Origin: JARYGU01 sp033795365
GTDB lineage: Bacteria > Pseudomonadota > Alphaproteobacteria > Rhizobiales > Rhizobiaceae
Direction: 5' to 3'
DNA: 64,000 nucleotides
NCBI GenBank assembly: GCA_033795365.1
Contig: JARYGU010000014.1
Span: forward strand, 1-64,000
Positions 43,188-51,883 of this stretch are shown piece after piece. Each line of letters opens with the position of its first letter. Within the stretch, counting starts at the first letter, position 1. The notes beneath the pieces are model-generated. The model had not been told where the DNA came from. It saw only the letters and a program-made list of their open reading frames with translations, and ran no database searches. The position numbers and the translations under genes were made by a program.

Positions 43188-43918
43188 GCGCGCCTTCGGG
43201 ACGGCTCTACGGCGTCGGCACCGGGCCCGGCGATCCGGAGCTTTTGACGTTGAAGGCCGTACGGGCAATCGGCGAAGCGGACGTTCTTGCCTATTTCGCC
43301 AAGGCCGGACGCTCGGGAAACGGCCGTGCCATCGTCAAAGGGCTTCTCAAGCCCGGCATGACGGAACTGGCGCTCTACTATCCCGTGACGACGGAAATCG
43401 ACAAGGACCACGAGGACTACAGGACGCAGATCGCCCATTTCTACGATGTCTCGGCGCAGGCCGTCGCGGAGCATCTCGAAGCCGGGCGCACCGTGGCGGT
43501 GCTGTCGGAGGGCGATCCGATGTTTTACGGCTCCTATATGCACCTGCATGTCCGGCTGGCGCACCGGTTTCCGACGGAAGTCATTCCGGGGATCACCGCC
43601 ATGTCCGGCTGCTGGTCGCTCTCCGGCCTTCCCATCGTGCAGGGCGACGACGTACTCTCCGTCCTGCCGGGAACGATGATAGAGAACGAACTGATGCGTC
43701 GCCTTGCCGATACGCAGGCCGCCGTCATCATGAAGGTCGGGCGGAATCTTCCTAAGATCCGCCGCGCGCTTTCGGCCTCGGGGCGGCTCGCGGAAGCGAT
43801 CTATGTCGAGCGCGGCACCATGCCGCAAAGCAGGGCGATAAGGCTTTCCGAAAAGCTCGACGACACGGCACCCTATTTCTCGCTCGTGCTGGTGCCCGGC
43901 TGGAGCGCCCGCCCATGA
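43184..43918 (+). CDS. cobI: precorrin-2 C20-methyltransferase
   Basis: SAM-dependent tetrapyrrole methylase. 244 residues with GVGTGPGDPELLTLKAVRAI (residues 8-27), LSEGDPMFYGSYMHLH and IPGITAMSGCWSLSGLP. Four-base overlaps with cobH and cobJ. Confidence 0.97.
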   Translation: MSAPSGRLYGVGTGPGDPELLTLKAVRAIGEADVLAYFAKAGRSGNGRAIVKGLLKPGMTELALYYPVTTEIDKDHEDYRTQIAHFYDVSAQAVAEHLEAGRTVAVLSEGDPMFYGSYMHLHVRLAHRFPTEVIPGITAMSGCWSLSGLPIVQGDDVLSVLPGTMIENELMRRLADTQAAVIMKVGRNLPKIRRALSASGRLAEAIYVERGTMPQSRAIRLSEKLDDTAPYFSLVLVPGWSARP

Positions 43919-44679
43919 CCGGGACCCTTTATGTGATCGGCACCGGGCCGGGCAATCCCGACCAGATGACGCCGGAGGCCCGCAACGCCGTGGAAGCGGC
44001 ACGCGAGTTCTTCGGCTATTTTCCGTATATCGATCGCTTGTCGCTGAGGCCTGATCAGATCAAGGTCGCCTCGGACAATCGCGAGGAGCTTAACCGTGCC
44101 CAGGCAGCGCTGAAACGCGCTTCGCAAGGCGTGAACGTCTGCGTCGTCTCAGGCGGCGATCCCGGCGTCTTCGCGATGGCGGCGGCAGTCTGCGAGGCGA
44201 TCGACACCGGTCCTGCGGAATGGCGGGCTGTGGACCTCGTCGTCGTTCCGGGCGTCACGGCCATGCTCGCCGCCGCCGCCCGCATCGGCGCACCGCTCGG
44301 CCACGATTTCTGCGCGATCTCGCTCTCGGACAACCTGAAGCCCTGGGAGGTGATCGAAATGCGCCTGCGGGTGGTTTCGCAGGCAGGATTGGTCGTCGCG
44401 CTCTACAATCCAATCAGCAAGGCAAGGCCCTGGCAGCTCGGCAAGGCATTCGAGATCCTGCGTGCGACGCTTCCGGGGAAAACGCCGGTCGTCTTCGCCC
44501 GGGCCGCCGGACGAGCGGACGAGCGCATGCTGGTCGTGCCGCTCTGCGAAGCCGATCCCGAGCAGGCGGACATGGCGACCTGCGTCATCGTCGGCTCGCC
44601 CGAGACCCGCGTGATCAGGCGAGAGACGAAACCCGACCTCGTCTATACGCCTCGTTTTCTTTCGCCGGAGAGCAGATGA
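43915..44679 (+). CDS. cobJ: precorrin-3B C17-methyltransferase
   Basis: 254-residue corrin methylase acting on the ring-contracted intermediate. YVIGTGPGNPDQMTPEA at the N-terminus, VSGGDPGVFAMAAAV, VPGVTAMLAAAARIGAPLGHDFCAISLSDNL-type core (AMLAAAARIGAPLGHDFC) and VALYNPISKARPWQL. Its last 37 bases overlap the 3' end of antisense cobK. Confidence 0.97.
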   Translation: MTGTLYVIGTGPGNPDQMTPEARNAVEAAREFFGYFPYIDRLSLRPDQIKVASDNREELNRAQAALKRASQGVNVCVVSGGDPGVFAMAAAVCEAIDTGPAEWRAVDLVVVPGVTAMLAAAARIGAPLGHDFCAISLSDNLKPWEVIEMRLRVVSQAGLVVALYNPISKARPWQLGKAFEILRATLPGKTPVVFARAAGRADERMLVVPLCEADPEQADMATCVIVGSPETRVIRRETKPDLVYTPRFLSPESR

Positions 44680-45413
44680 TCGATCATCCGCAAAGCATCC
44701 TCGACATTTTCGGCGAGCGCCGTATCCGACGGGGCCGCGCGCTCGATCATGACGACCTCGATGCCAAGAACGCGGGCCGCCTCGATCTTGGCATAGGTTG
44801 CGCGTCCCCCGCTGTTCTTGGAGACGACCGCTTCTATACGGTGCGCCTTCAGAAGCGCGATTTCGTCTTCGGTCGAGAAAGGCCCGCGGGCAAGGACGTA
44901 GTCGGCCGAAGGAACGGCGAGCGCCGGCTCTACCGGATCGACGCTTCGGACGAGATAATGGTGCTGGGGCGCGGCATCGGCATGGAAGGCTTCCTGTCGT
45001 CCGATCGCCAGGAAGACACGGCGAGGGGCGTCGCCGAGCGCGGCGATCGCCTTTTCGACCGAGGCGACGCGGGTCCAGCGGTCGCCGTCGACCGGCTGCC
45101 AGCCCGCACGCTCGAGCCGGAGCAGAGACACGGCGCAATCCTTTGCCGCTATCCGGGCGTTTGCGGAAATGCGGCTGGCAAAGGGATGGGTCGCATCCAC
45201 GAGAAGGTCGATTTTCTTACCCGAAAGCCAGGCTGCAAGACCGCCCGGGCCGCCGAAGCCTCCAGATCGGACAGGCACGGGCTGCGGCGCAGGCTCGACC
45301 GTGCGCCCGGCCAGGGAGAGCGTGACATCGAGATCGGCGCGCGCGGCCAGGCGGCCTGCGAGATCGCGGGCCTCGGCCGTTCCGCCCAGTATGAGGATGT
45401 GTCTCTTGTCCAA
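44643..45413 (-). CDS. cobK: precorrin-6A reductase, encoded antisense within the cob operon
   Basis: NADPH-dependent reductase yielding precorrin-6B. 256 residues beginning at TTG 45413 with HILILGGTAEARDLAGRLA, then LLVDATHPFASRISANA and FLAIGRQEAFHA, all CobK marks. It is on the opposite strand: the 3' end overlaps cobJ by 37 bases and the 5' end overlaps the start of cobL, leaving no intergenic space. Its ribosome-binding site is weak and the start is uncertain (in-frame ATG 45458 would lie deeper inside cobL). Confidence 0.92.
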   Translation of the reverse strand: MDKRHILILGGTAEARDLAGRLAARADLDVTLSLAGRTVEPAPQPVPVRSGGFGGPGGLAAWLSGKKIDLLVDATHPFASRISANARIAAKDCAVSLLRLERAGWQPVDGDRWTRVASVEKAIAALGDAPRRVFLAIGRQEAFHADAAPQHHYLVRSVDPVEPALAVPSADYVLARGPFSTEDEIALLKAHRIEAVVSKNSGGRATYAKIEAARVLGIEVVMIERAAPSDTALAENVEDALRMIDHLLSGERKRGV

Positions 45414-46674
45414 ACCTGAAGCATCCGATAGCAGCGCCAAGCGACGATGGCTTTCCATCGTCGGAATCGGCGAGGATGGTTTAGCCGGTCTCGGCGATGC
45501 GGCCAAGGCGGCGATCGCCGGTGCCGAGATCGTGTTCGGCGGCGTACGCCATCTGGAGCTCGCAGACGCCGCCATCATGGGCGAACGCAGGGCTTGGCTG
45601 AGCCCCTTCGAGCGGTCGGTGGAGGCCGTGCTCGCAGCCCGGGGCCGGCCCGTCGCCGTGCTCGCCTCGGGCGACCCGTTCTTCCATGGCGCCGGCGTGA
45701 CTCTGTCGCGCAGCATCGGCCGGGAGGAAATGACGGTCTATCCCGCGCCTTCCTCCTTCAGTCTCGCGGCGTCGCGCATGGGCTGGGCATTGCAGGATAC
45801 GGTCTGCATTTCCCTGCACGGCCGCCCGCTTGAGCTCATCCTGCCGCATCTTCATCCCGGCAGCCGGATTCTAGCGTTGACCTCCGACAGCGACGGGCCT
45901 CGCTCTCTTGCGGCACTTCTTTCCGAATTCGGATTCGGCGGTTCCGCGCTGACCGTCCTCGAAGCGCTCGGCGGGCCGCGGGAGCGGGTGGGCACGCATA
46001 TGGCGGGCGCCTTTTCCCTGGAGAGCGTCGACATGCTGAATGTCTGCGCGGTAGAGGTCGCAGCATCCGAAGAGGCCCGCATCCTCGCCTTCGCATCCGG
46101 CCTGGACGATTCGCTTTTCGAGCATGACGGCCAGATCACCAAGCGGGAGGTTCGGGCAATCACGCTTTCGTCGCTTTCGCCGCGTCGCGGCGAACTCCTC
46201 TGGGATATCGGAGCCGGATCGGGTTCCATCGGCATCGAATGGATGCTCGCCGACCCGTCGCTTCGGGCGATCGCCGTGGAAGGCGTTCCCGCGCGCGCCG
46301 CCCGCATTCGCCGCAATGCGATGCGTTTTGGCGTGCCCGGCATGGCGGTCGTCGAAGGATATGCGCCGGATGCGCTGCGCGGGCTTGCCGCACCGGACGC
46401 GATCTTCATCGGCGGCGGCGGCAGTGATGGCGGAGTGGCCGATGCGGCGATAGCCGCGCTGAAGCCCGGCGGAAGGATCGTCGCCAATGCCGTGACGACC
46501 GAAATGGAAGCGATGCTCCTGTCGCTGCATGACCGTCTCGGAGGAGCATTGACGCGCATCGAGATCACGCGCGCGTCGCCTGTCGGTACGATGACCGGCT
46601 GGCGCCCGGCTATGCCCGTGATGCAGTGGTCCTGGGTGAAGCCGGCAGTAAGCAGTTCCGGCAGAAGTGTGTAG
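45406..46674 (+). CDS. cobL: precorrin-6B C5,15-methyltransferase (decarboxylating)
   Basis: Bifunctional enzyme: N-terminal corrin methylase (WLSIVGIGEDGLAGLG, LASGDPFFHGAGVTLSR) and C-terminal class I methyltransferase (ELLWDIGAGSGSIGIEWMLA, about residues 263-282). Starts at ATG 45391, ATG 45397 or TTG 45406 are possible. I chose the TTG because GAGGA lies 8 bases before it and the resulting 422 residues are nearest the family length. Its 5' end overlaps the divergent cobK. Confidence 0.95.
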   Translation: MSKPEASDSSAKRRWLSIVGIGEDGLAGLGDAAKAAIAGAEIVFGGVRHLELADAAIMGERRAWLSPFERSVEAVLAARGRPVAVLASGDPFFHGAGVTLSRSIGREEMTVYPAPSSFSLAASRMGWALQDTVCISLHGRPLELILPHLHPGSRILALTSDSDGPRSLAALLSEFGFGGSALTVLEALGGPRERVGTHMAGAFSLESVDMLNVCAVEVAASEEARILAFASGLDDSLFEHDGQITKREVRAITLSSLSPRRGELLWDIGAGSGSIGIEWMLADPSLRAIAVEGVPARAARIRRNAMRFGVPGMAVVEGYAPDALRGLAAPDAIFIGGGGSDGGVADAAIAALKPGGRIVANAVTTEMEAMLLSLHDRLGGALTRIEITRASPVGTMTGWRPAMPVMQWSWVKPAVSSSGRSV

Positions 46675-46717
46675 CTATTTTGCGTCCGGAAGACGAAGAG
46701 AAACAAAGGGAAGATCA

Positions 46718-47479
46718 ATGACTGTCCATTTCATCGGCGCCGGACCGGGTGCGGCAGATCTCATCACCGTGCGCGGCCGCGATCTCATCGGCAAATGCCC
46801 CGTCTGCCTCTATGCCGGCTCGATCGTCTCGCCGGAACTCCTGCAATATAGCCCGCCGGGCGCACGCATCGTCGACACGGCGCCGATGTCGCTGGACGAG
46901 ATCGAGGCGGAATATGTCCGGGCGGCGGAGGCCGGCGAGGACGTGGCACGGCTTCATTCCGGCGATCTTTCGGTCTGGAGCGCGGTCGCCGAGCAGATCA
47001 GACGGCTGGAAAAGCACGGCATTGCCTATACGATGACGCCGGGCGTTCCCTCCTTCGCCGCCGCAGCAGCAGCGCTTGGGCGCGAGCTCACCATTCCCGC
47101 CGTCGCGCAAAGCCTGGTACTGACCCGGGTCTCCGGCCGCGCCTCGCCGATGCCCAACCGGGAGACGCTCGAAGGCTTCGGCGCGACGGGGGCGACGCTG
47201 GCGATCCACCTTGCCATTCATGCATTGGACAAGGTCGTCGCGGAACTGACGCCGCTCTACGGTGCAGACTGCCCCGTCGCGATCGTGGTCAAGGCTTCTT
47301 GGCCTGACGAGCGCGTTCTTCGCGGCACGCTCGCCGATATCGCCGCCAAGGTCGCCGAAGAGCCGATCGAGCGCACGGCCCTGATCTTCGTCGGCCGCTC
47401 GCTGGCTGCGGAGGATTTCCGCGAGAGCTCGCTCTACGATCCGGCCTATCAGCGCCGGTTCCGTGGACGCGACGCTTAA
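46718..47479 (+). CDS. cobM: precorrin-4 C11-methyltransferase
   Basis: 253-residue tetrapyrrole methylase: VHFIGAGPGAADLITVRGRDLI, LHSGDLSVWSA, MTPGVPSFAAAAAALGRELT and TRVSGRASPMP. ATG 46718 lies 43 bases after the cobL stop behind AAAGGGAAG. Last plus-strand gene before convergent metH, whose stop is 12 bases away. Confidence 0.97.
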   Translation: MTVHFIGAGPGAADLITVRGRDLIGKCPVCLYAGSIVSPELLQYSPPGARIVDTAPMSLDEIEAEYVRAAEAGEDVARLHSGDLSVWSAVAEQIRRLEKHGIAYTMTPGVPSFAAAAAALGRELTIPAVAQSLVLTRVSGRASPMPNRETLEGFGATGATLAIHLAIHALDKVVAELTPLYGADCPVAIVVKASWPDERVLRGTLADIAAKVAEEPIERTALIFVGRSLAAEDFRESSLYDPAYQRRFRGRDA

Positions 47480-47491
47480 GGGCAGATCCGG

Positions 47492-50400
47492 TTATTCCGC
47501 GGCTTCGGCAACCTTGCCGGGGACGTAGTTCAGCACGGGACCGAGCCAGCGCTCCACCTCGGGCACCGCCATGCCCTTGCGGCGCGCGTAGTCCTCGACC
47601 TGATCGCGCTCCACCTTTGCGACGCCGAAATAGTAGCTTTCGGGCTGCGCGATATAGAGGCCGGAAACGGAGGAGCCAGGCCACATGGCGAAGCTTTCGG
47701 TCAGGCTCACGCCGATCTCCTTCTCTGCGTCGAGCAGGCGGAAGAGCGTCGCCTTCTCCGTGTGGTCGGGCTGGGCAGGATAGCCGGGTGCGGGACGAAT
47801 TCCCTTGTAGGGCTCGGCAATGAGCTCCTGAGGCGAGAAGGCTTCCTCCGGCACATAGCCCCAGAGCTCCTTGCGCACATATTCGTGCATGCGTTCCGCG
47901 AAGGCCTCGGCGAAGCGATCGGCAAGCGCCTTCACCAGGATCGAGGAATAGTCGTCGTTGGCCCGCTCGAAACGTTCGGCGATGGCGATTTCGCCGATGC
48001 CGGCCGTCACCACGAAGCCGCCGACATAATCGCCGATGCCGGTTTGCACGGGCGCGACGTAATCGGAAAGAGCGACGTTCGGGCGCCCGTCTCGCTTGGA
48101 AAGCTGCTGGCGCAGCGTGAAGAAGGCCGCCAGTTCCGCCTTGCGGCTGTCGTCCGCAAAGAGCCGGATGTCGTCGCCCGCGGCATTGGCCGGCCAGAAG
48201 CCGATAACCGCCTTCGGCGTGAACCACTTTTCCGCGATGATCTTTTGCAGCATCGCCTGCGCATCCTCGAAGAGCTGACGCGCGGCCGGACCCTGTTTCT
48301 CATCGTCGAGAATTTTCGGATAGACGCCCTTCATCTCCCATGTCTGGAAGAATGGCGTCCAATCGATATAGCGTGCCAGCTCGGCAAGATCCCAATCGTG
48401 CCAGACGCGCGTGCCCAGGAAGGACGGTTTTTTCGCCTGGTAAGCGCTCCAGTCGGGCCGAAAGGCGTTCTCCCGCGCTTTTGCGAGCGGCAGGCGCTGC
48501 TTTTCCGCTTCGCTGCGAGCATGCGCATCGGCAACCTTGCGGTATTCCGCCTTCAGCGTTTCGACATAGCCGGGCTTCATTTCGGACGAGAGCAGACTGG
48601 AAACAACGCCGACGGCGCGGCTCGCATCGGTGACGTAGACGGTCTGGCCACGATCGTAGCGCGGGTGGATCTTCACCGCGGTGTGCACGCGGCTTGTAGT
48701 CGCCCCGCCAATCAGGAGCGGAATATCGAATCCTTCCCGTTCCATCTCGGAGGCGACGTGCACCATCTCGTCGAGGGAGGGCGTGATCAGGCCGGAAAGG
48801 CCGATGATGTCGACCTTCTCGTCCTTCGCCACCTGCAGGATCTTCGTCGCCGGCACCATGACGCCGAGATCGATGATCTCGTAATTGTTGCAGGCGAGCA
48901 CGACGCCGACAATGTTCTTGCCGATGTCGTGCACGTCGCCCTTGACGGTCGCCATCAGGATCTTTCCGGCGCTCTCACGCTCGCCGCTTCCACCATTGGC
49001 GAGTTTCTCCGCTTCCATATAGGGCAGCAGCACGGCGACGGCCTGCTTCATCACGCGGGCGGATTTCACCACCTGCGGCAGGAACATCTTGCCCGCGCCG
49101 AAGAGATCGCCGACCACGTTCATCCCGGCCATCAGCGGTCCTTCGATCACGTGGAGTGGCCGCTCCGCCTCCCGGCGGGCTTCCTCGGTATCGGCTTCGA
49201 CGAATTCGGTGATGCCGTTGACGAGTGCATGTTCCAGCCGCTTCTCCACCGGCCAGTCCCGCCATTTCAGGTCGCGTTCCTTGGCTTCCTTGCCGGCCGT
49301 GCCCTTGAACCGCTCGGCGAGTTCCAGCATGCGCTCGGTCGCGGTGCCGCCGCCTTTCGGCTGACGGTTGAGTACGACATCCTCGCAGGCCTCACGAAGT
49401 TCCGGCTCGATCGTATCGTAGACCGCAAGCTGACCGGCATTGACGATGCCCATATCCATGCCCGCCTGGATGGCGTGATAGAGGAACACCGCGTGCATCG
49501 CCTCGCGCACCGGCTCGTTGCCGCGGAAGGAGAAGGAGAGGTTGGAGACGCCGCCGGAAATATGCACATGCGGAAGGGTTTCGACGATCTCGCGGGTCGC
49601 CTCGATGAAATCGACGCCGTAATTGTTGTGCTCGTCGATGCCGGTCGCGACCGCGAAGATGTTCGGATCGAAGATGATGTCCTCGGGTGCAAGCCCGGCC
49701 TTTTCGGTAAGCAGCTTGTAGGCGCGCGTGCAGATTTCCACCTTGCGCTTGCGCGTATCGGCCTGGCCCGCCTCGTCGAAGGCCATGACGACCACGGCCG
49801 CACCATAGGCGCGCACGAGACCCGCATATTTCAGGAAGGCTTCCTCGCCTTCCTTCAGCGAGATCGAATTGACCAGCGGTTTGCCCTGAACGCATTTCAG
49901 GCCCGCCTCGATCACCTCCCATTTGGAGCTGTCGATCATCACCGGCACGCGGGCAATGTCCGGTTCGGCTGCGATGAGGTTCAGATACTCGCTCATCGCC
50001 TTGGCGGAATCGATCAGACCCTCGTCCATGTTGACGTCGATGATCTGGGCACCGTTCGCCACCTGATCTCGCGCGACGTCGAGGGCGCTCGCATAATCGC
50101 CTGCGGTGATCAGCTTGCGGAATTTTGCCGAGCCGGTGACGTTGGTGCGCTCGCCGACATTCACGAAAGGTATGTCCTTGGTAAGCGTGAACGGCTCCAG
50201 GCCGGAAAGTTTCATCAGGCGGGGAACCTCGGGAACCCGGCGTGGCGCGTGGCGTGCGGCGGCAGCGGCAATCGCGCGGATATGATCCGGCGTCGAGCCG
50301 CAGCATCCGCCGACGATGTTGACGAGGCCGTCGCGCATGAAGTCCTCGATCTGCGCGGCCATCTCGTCCGGCGTCTCGTCATATTTGCCGAAGGCATTGG

Positions 50401-51283
50401 GCAGGCCGGCATTGGGATAGGCGCAGACGAAGGTGTCGGCGGCCGAGGAGATCTCGGCAAGGTGCGCGCGCATCGCATTGGCGCCGAGCGCACAGTTCAA
50501 TCCTATGGAGAAGGGCGCGGCATGTCGCACCGAGTGCCAGAAGGCGGTCGGCGTCTGGCCGGAAAGCGTGCGGCCGGAAAGATCGGTGATCGTGCCGGAG
50601 ATCATCACCGGAAGGACGATGCCTTTCTCGGTGAAGATTTCCTGCGCCGCGAAGATCGCAGCCTTGGCGTTCAGCGTATCGAAGATGGTCTCGATAAGGA
50701 TGATGTCCGCGCCGCCGTCGATAAGCCCGCGCAACTGCTCGCCATACGCGATGCGCAGGTCGTCGAAGGTGACGGCGCGGTAACCCGGATTGTTGACATC
50801 GGGCGATATCGAGGCGGTCCGGTTCGTCGGACCGAGCGCGCCGGCGACGAAGCGCCGCCGCCCGTCCTTTTCCTCAGCCCTCCGCCCGGCGCGCCGGGCA
50901 AGGCGCGCGCCGTCGCGGTTGAGTTCATAAACCATGTCCTCCATGCCGTAGTCGGCCTGCGCGATGGTGGTGGAGGAAAAGGTATTGGTTTCGAGGATAT
51001 CCGCCCCGGCAAGCGCGTAGCGATAATGGATGTCTTCGATGGCACCAGGCTGCGTCAGCGTTAGGAGATCGTTGTTGCCCTGCTGGTGGCAGGCGCAATC
51101 GCCGAACCGGCTGCCGCGGAAATCCTCCTCGACCAGCCCGAGCGTCTGGATCTCTGTGCCCATGGCGCCGTCGAGCACGAGAATGCCGTCCTTCGCGGCG
51201 GCAATCAGCGCCGCGCGAATCTCCGCTCCGCTCCGAGAAGGCAGTTCGGGGCCGAACAGGTTTTCCAGGTCGGTTGAAGCCAT
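47492..51283 (-). CDS. metH: cobalamin-dependent methionine synthase
   Basis: Transfers the methyl of 5-methyl-THF to homocysteine via methylcobalamin. 1,263 residues in the standard order: homocysteine-binding domain with zinc cysteines (VGGCCGSTPDHI), pterin-binding domain (FVNVGERTNVTGSAKF), cobalamin domain with GDVHDIGKNIVGVVL carrying the lower-ligand His, and the C-terminal activation domain (GYPAQPDHTEK, SFAMWPGSSVSGLYI). The ATG at 51283 has GGAG upstream. A tandem palindrome lies immediately upstream and a B12 riboswitch further up. Confidence 0.98.
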   Translation of the reverse strand: MASTDLENLFGPELPSRSGAEIRAALIAAAKDGILVLDGAMGTEIQTLGLVEEDFRGSRFGDCACHQQGNNDLLTLTQPGAIEDIHYRYALAGADILETNTFSSTTIAQADYGMEDMVYELNRDGARLARRAGRRAEEKDGRRRFVAGALGPTNRTASISPDVNNPGYRAVTFDDLRIAYGEQLRGLIDGGADIILIETIFDTLNAKAAIFAAQEIFTEKGIVLPVMISGTITDLSGRTLSGQTPTAFWHSVRHAAPFSIGLNCALGANAMRAHLAEISSAADTFVCAYPNAGLPNAFGKYDETPDEMAAQIEDFMRDGLVNIVGGCCGSTPDHIRAIAAAAARHAPRRVPEVPRLMKLSGLEPFTLTKDIPFVNVGERTNVTGSAKFRKLITAGDYASALDVARDQVANGAQIIDVNMDEGLIDSAKAMSEYLNLIAAEPDIARVPVMIDSSKWEVIEAGLKCVQGKPLVNSISLKEGEEAFLKYAGLVRAYGAAVVVMAFDEAGQADTRKRKVEICTRAYKLLTEKAGLAPEDIIFDPNIFAVATGIDEHNNYGVDFIEATREIVETLPHVHISGGVSNLSFSFRGNEPVREAMHAVFLYHAIQAGMDMGIVNAGQLAVYDTIEPELREACEDVVLNRQPKGGGTATERMLELAERFKGTAGKEAKERDLKWRDWPVEKRLEHALVNGITEFVEADTEEARREAERPLHVIEGPLMAGMNVVGDLFGAGKMFLPQVVKSARVMKQAVAVLLPYMEAEKLANGGSGERESAGKILMATVKGDVHDIGKNIVGVVLACNNYEIIDLGVMVPATKILQVAKDEKVDIIGLSGLITPSLDEMVHVASEMEREGFDIPLLIGGATTSRVHTAVKIHPRYDRGQTVYVTDASRAVGVVSSLLSSEMKPGYVETLKAEYRKVADAHARSEAEKQRLPLAKARENAFRPDWSAYQAKKPSFLGTRVWHDWDLAELARYIDWTPFFQTWEMKGVYPKILDDEKQGPAARQLFEDAQAMLQKIIAEKWFTPKAVIGFWPANAAGDDIRLFADDSRKAELAAFFTLRQQLSKRDGRPNVALSDYVAPVQTGIGDYVGGFVVTAGIGEIAIAERFERANDDYSSILVKALADRFAEAFAERMHEYVRKELWGYVPEEAFSPQELIAEPYKGIRPAPGYPAQPDHTEKATLFRLLDAEKEIGVSLTESFAMWPGSSVSGLYIAQPESYYFGVAKVERDQVEDYARRKGMAVPEVERWLGPVLNYVPGKVAEAAE

Positions 51284-51323
51284 GACAAAACACTCCGGTT
51301 CGGACGATACCATACCGGAGATC

Positions 51324-51361
51324 ACATAAAGATATGTTTATGTCAACATACGTTTATGTCA
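51324..51361 (-). promoter_or_regulatory. tandem palindromic operator upstream of metH
   Basis: On the plus strand, ACATAAA-GATATG-TTTATGT (51324-51343) is an inverted repeat with 7-bp arms, followed by ACATA-CGTT-TATGT (51346-51359). GTTTATGTCA occurs twice as a direct repeat, 16 bases apart. The sites cover the 40-80 bases upstream of the metH ATG. They recall the A/T-rich operators of SAH/SAM-cycle ArsR-type regulators, an inference I cannot confirm. Confidence 0.55.
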
Positions 51362-51362
51362 T

Positions 51363-51578
51363 TTAATGCGGCGGACCCGGTTGACCCGCAAGCGAAGCGA
51401 AGAGCGACCGCAGGCGTGCTATATCGGGATCACGATCCTGATAGCGGGAAAGTTTCTGCACTTCCTTCAGCGCCTCGACCGCCAGATCCGCGCCGCGAGG
51501 CTGCCAGAGAAGCCAGGAAATGAAGACGGCTTCCGGTCGTCCGGAATCTTGTGAGACATTATCGATACTCGCAAACAT
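51363..51578 (-). CDS. unrecognised 71-aa protein downstream of the B12 riboswitch
   Basis: Small frame starting MFASIDNVSQDSGRPEAVF at ATG 51578, ending at a TAA just before the metH operator. The sequence is soluble-looking: IDNVSQDSGRPEA, a hydrophobic FISWLLWQP patch, then a helical ADLAVEALKEVQKLSRYQ and DPDIARLRSLFASLAG. I do not recognise a family; it is not CbtB. Support is positional: the hairpin at 51583-51601 places ATTGGGG, the probable ribosome-binding region, in a stem 4 bases before the ATG, a classical riboswitch output. It may also be only a leader ORF coupling to metH. Confidence 0.5.
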   Translation of the reverse strand: MFASIDNVSQDSGRPEAVFISWLLWQPRGADLAVEALKEVQKLSRYQDRDPDIARLRSLFASLAGQPGPPH

Positions 51579-51582
51579 GTTT

Positions 51583-51601
51583 CCCCAATCGTGAATTGGG
51601 G
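51583..51601 (-). promoter_or_regulatory. ribosome-binding-site-sequestering hairpin (riboswitch output)
   Basis: On the minus strand CCCCAAT-TCACG-ATTGGGG folds as a perfect 7-bp stem, and its 3' arm contains the GGGG directly before AAAC-ATG of the 71-aa ORF. This fits translational control by the upstream cobalamin aptamer. Confidence 0.6.
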
Positions 51602-51693
51602 GATGACCGGATGCACGCAAGCAGGAATTCCACCGAAGCGGAAAGGCCAGCGCACCAGTGGGACACCCCGCCCATGGACGTTACAGTTTCATC

Positions 51694-51883
51694 AGGGCAG
51701 GTCTCCTGGCTTACGGGTCGTCGCGGCTGTCTCGCCTTCCCGGAGCCTTTCGGCGCCAGTGGCATTTGGGCGACAGCAACTCGCCGTTCACAGTTGCGGG
51801 GGCAGCTCCGGCCTTGATCCCGCTGGGGAGATCTCACCGGCTTCCCTCTTAGCTTCCGAAGCGTGAATCATCGGAAGAACCCT
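51694..51883 (-). ncRNA. cobalamin (AdoCbl-type) riboswitch
   Basis: The minus strand contains the B12 box AGCCAGGAGACCTGCC at 51712-51697, an exact match to AGYCMGGAGACCKGCC. Upstream, in the right order, are GGTTCTTCCGATG at the 5' end, the conserved AAGAGGGAAGCCGGTGAGA, GGAGCTGCCCCCGCAACTGT, GCCACTGG and GGGAAGGCGAGACAGCC. About 190 bases, the full aptamer. Downstream on the minus strand are a 71-aa ORF and metH. Confidence 0.96.

Noticed and set aside
47762..51064. 1,100-codon open frame antisense to metH
   Set aside because: A GC-rich third-position shadow of the unmistakable metH gene; its translation has no recognisable domains and is rich in Arg/His/Asp as expected of shadows.
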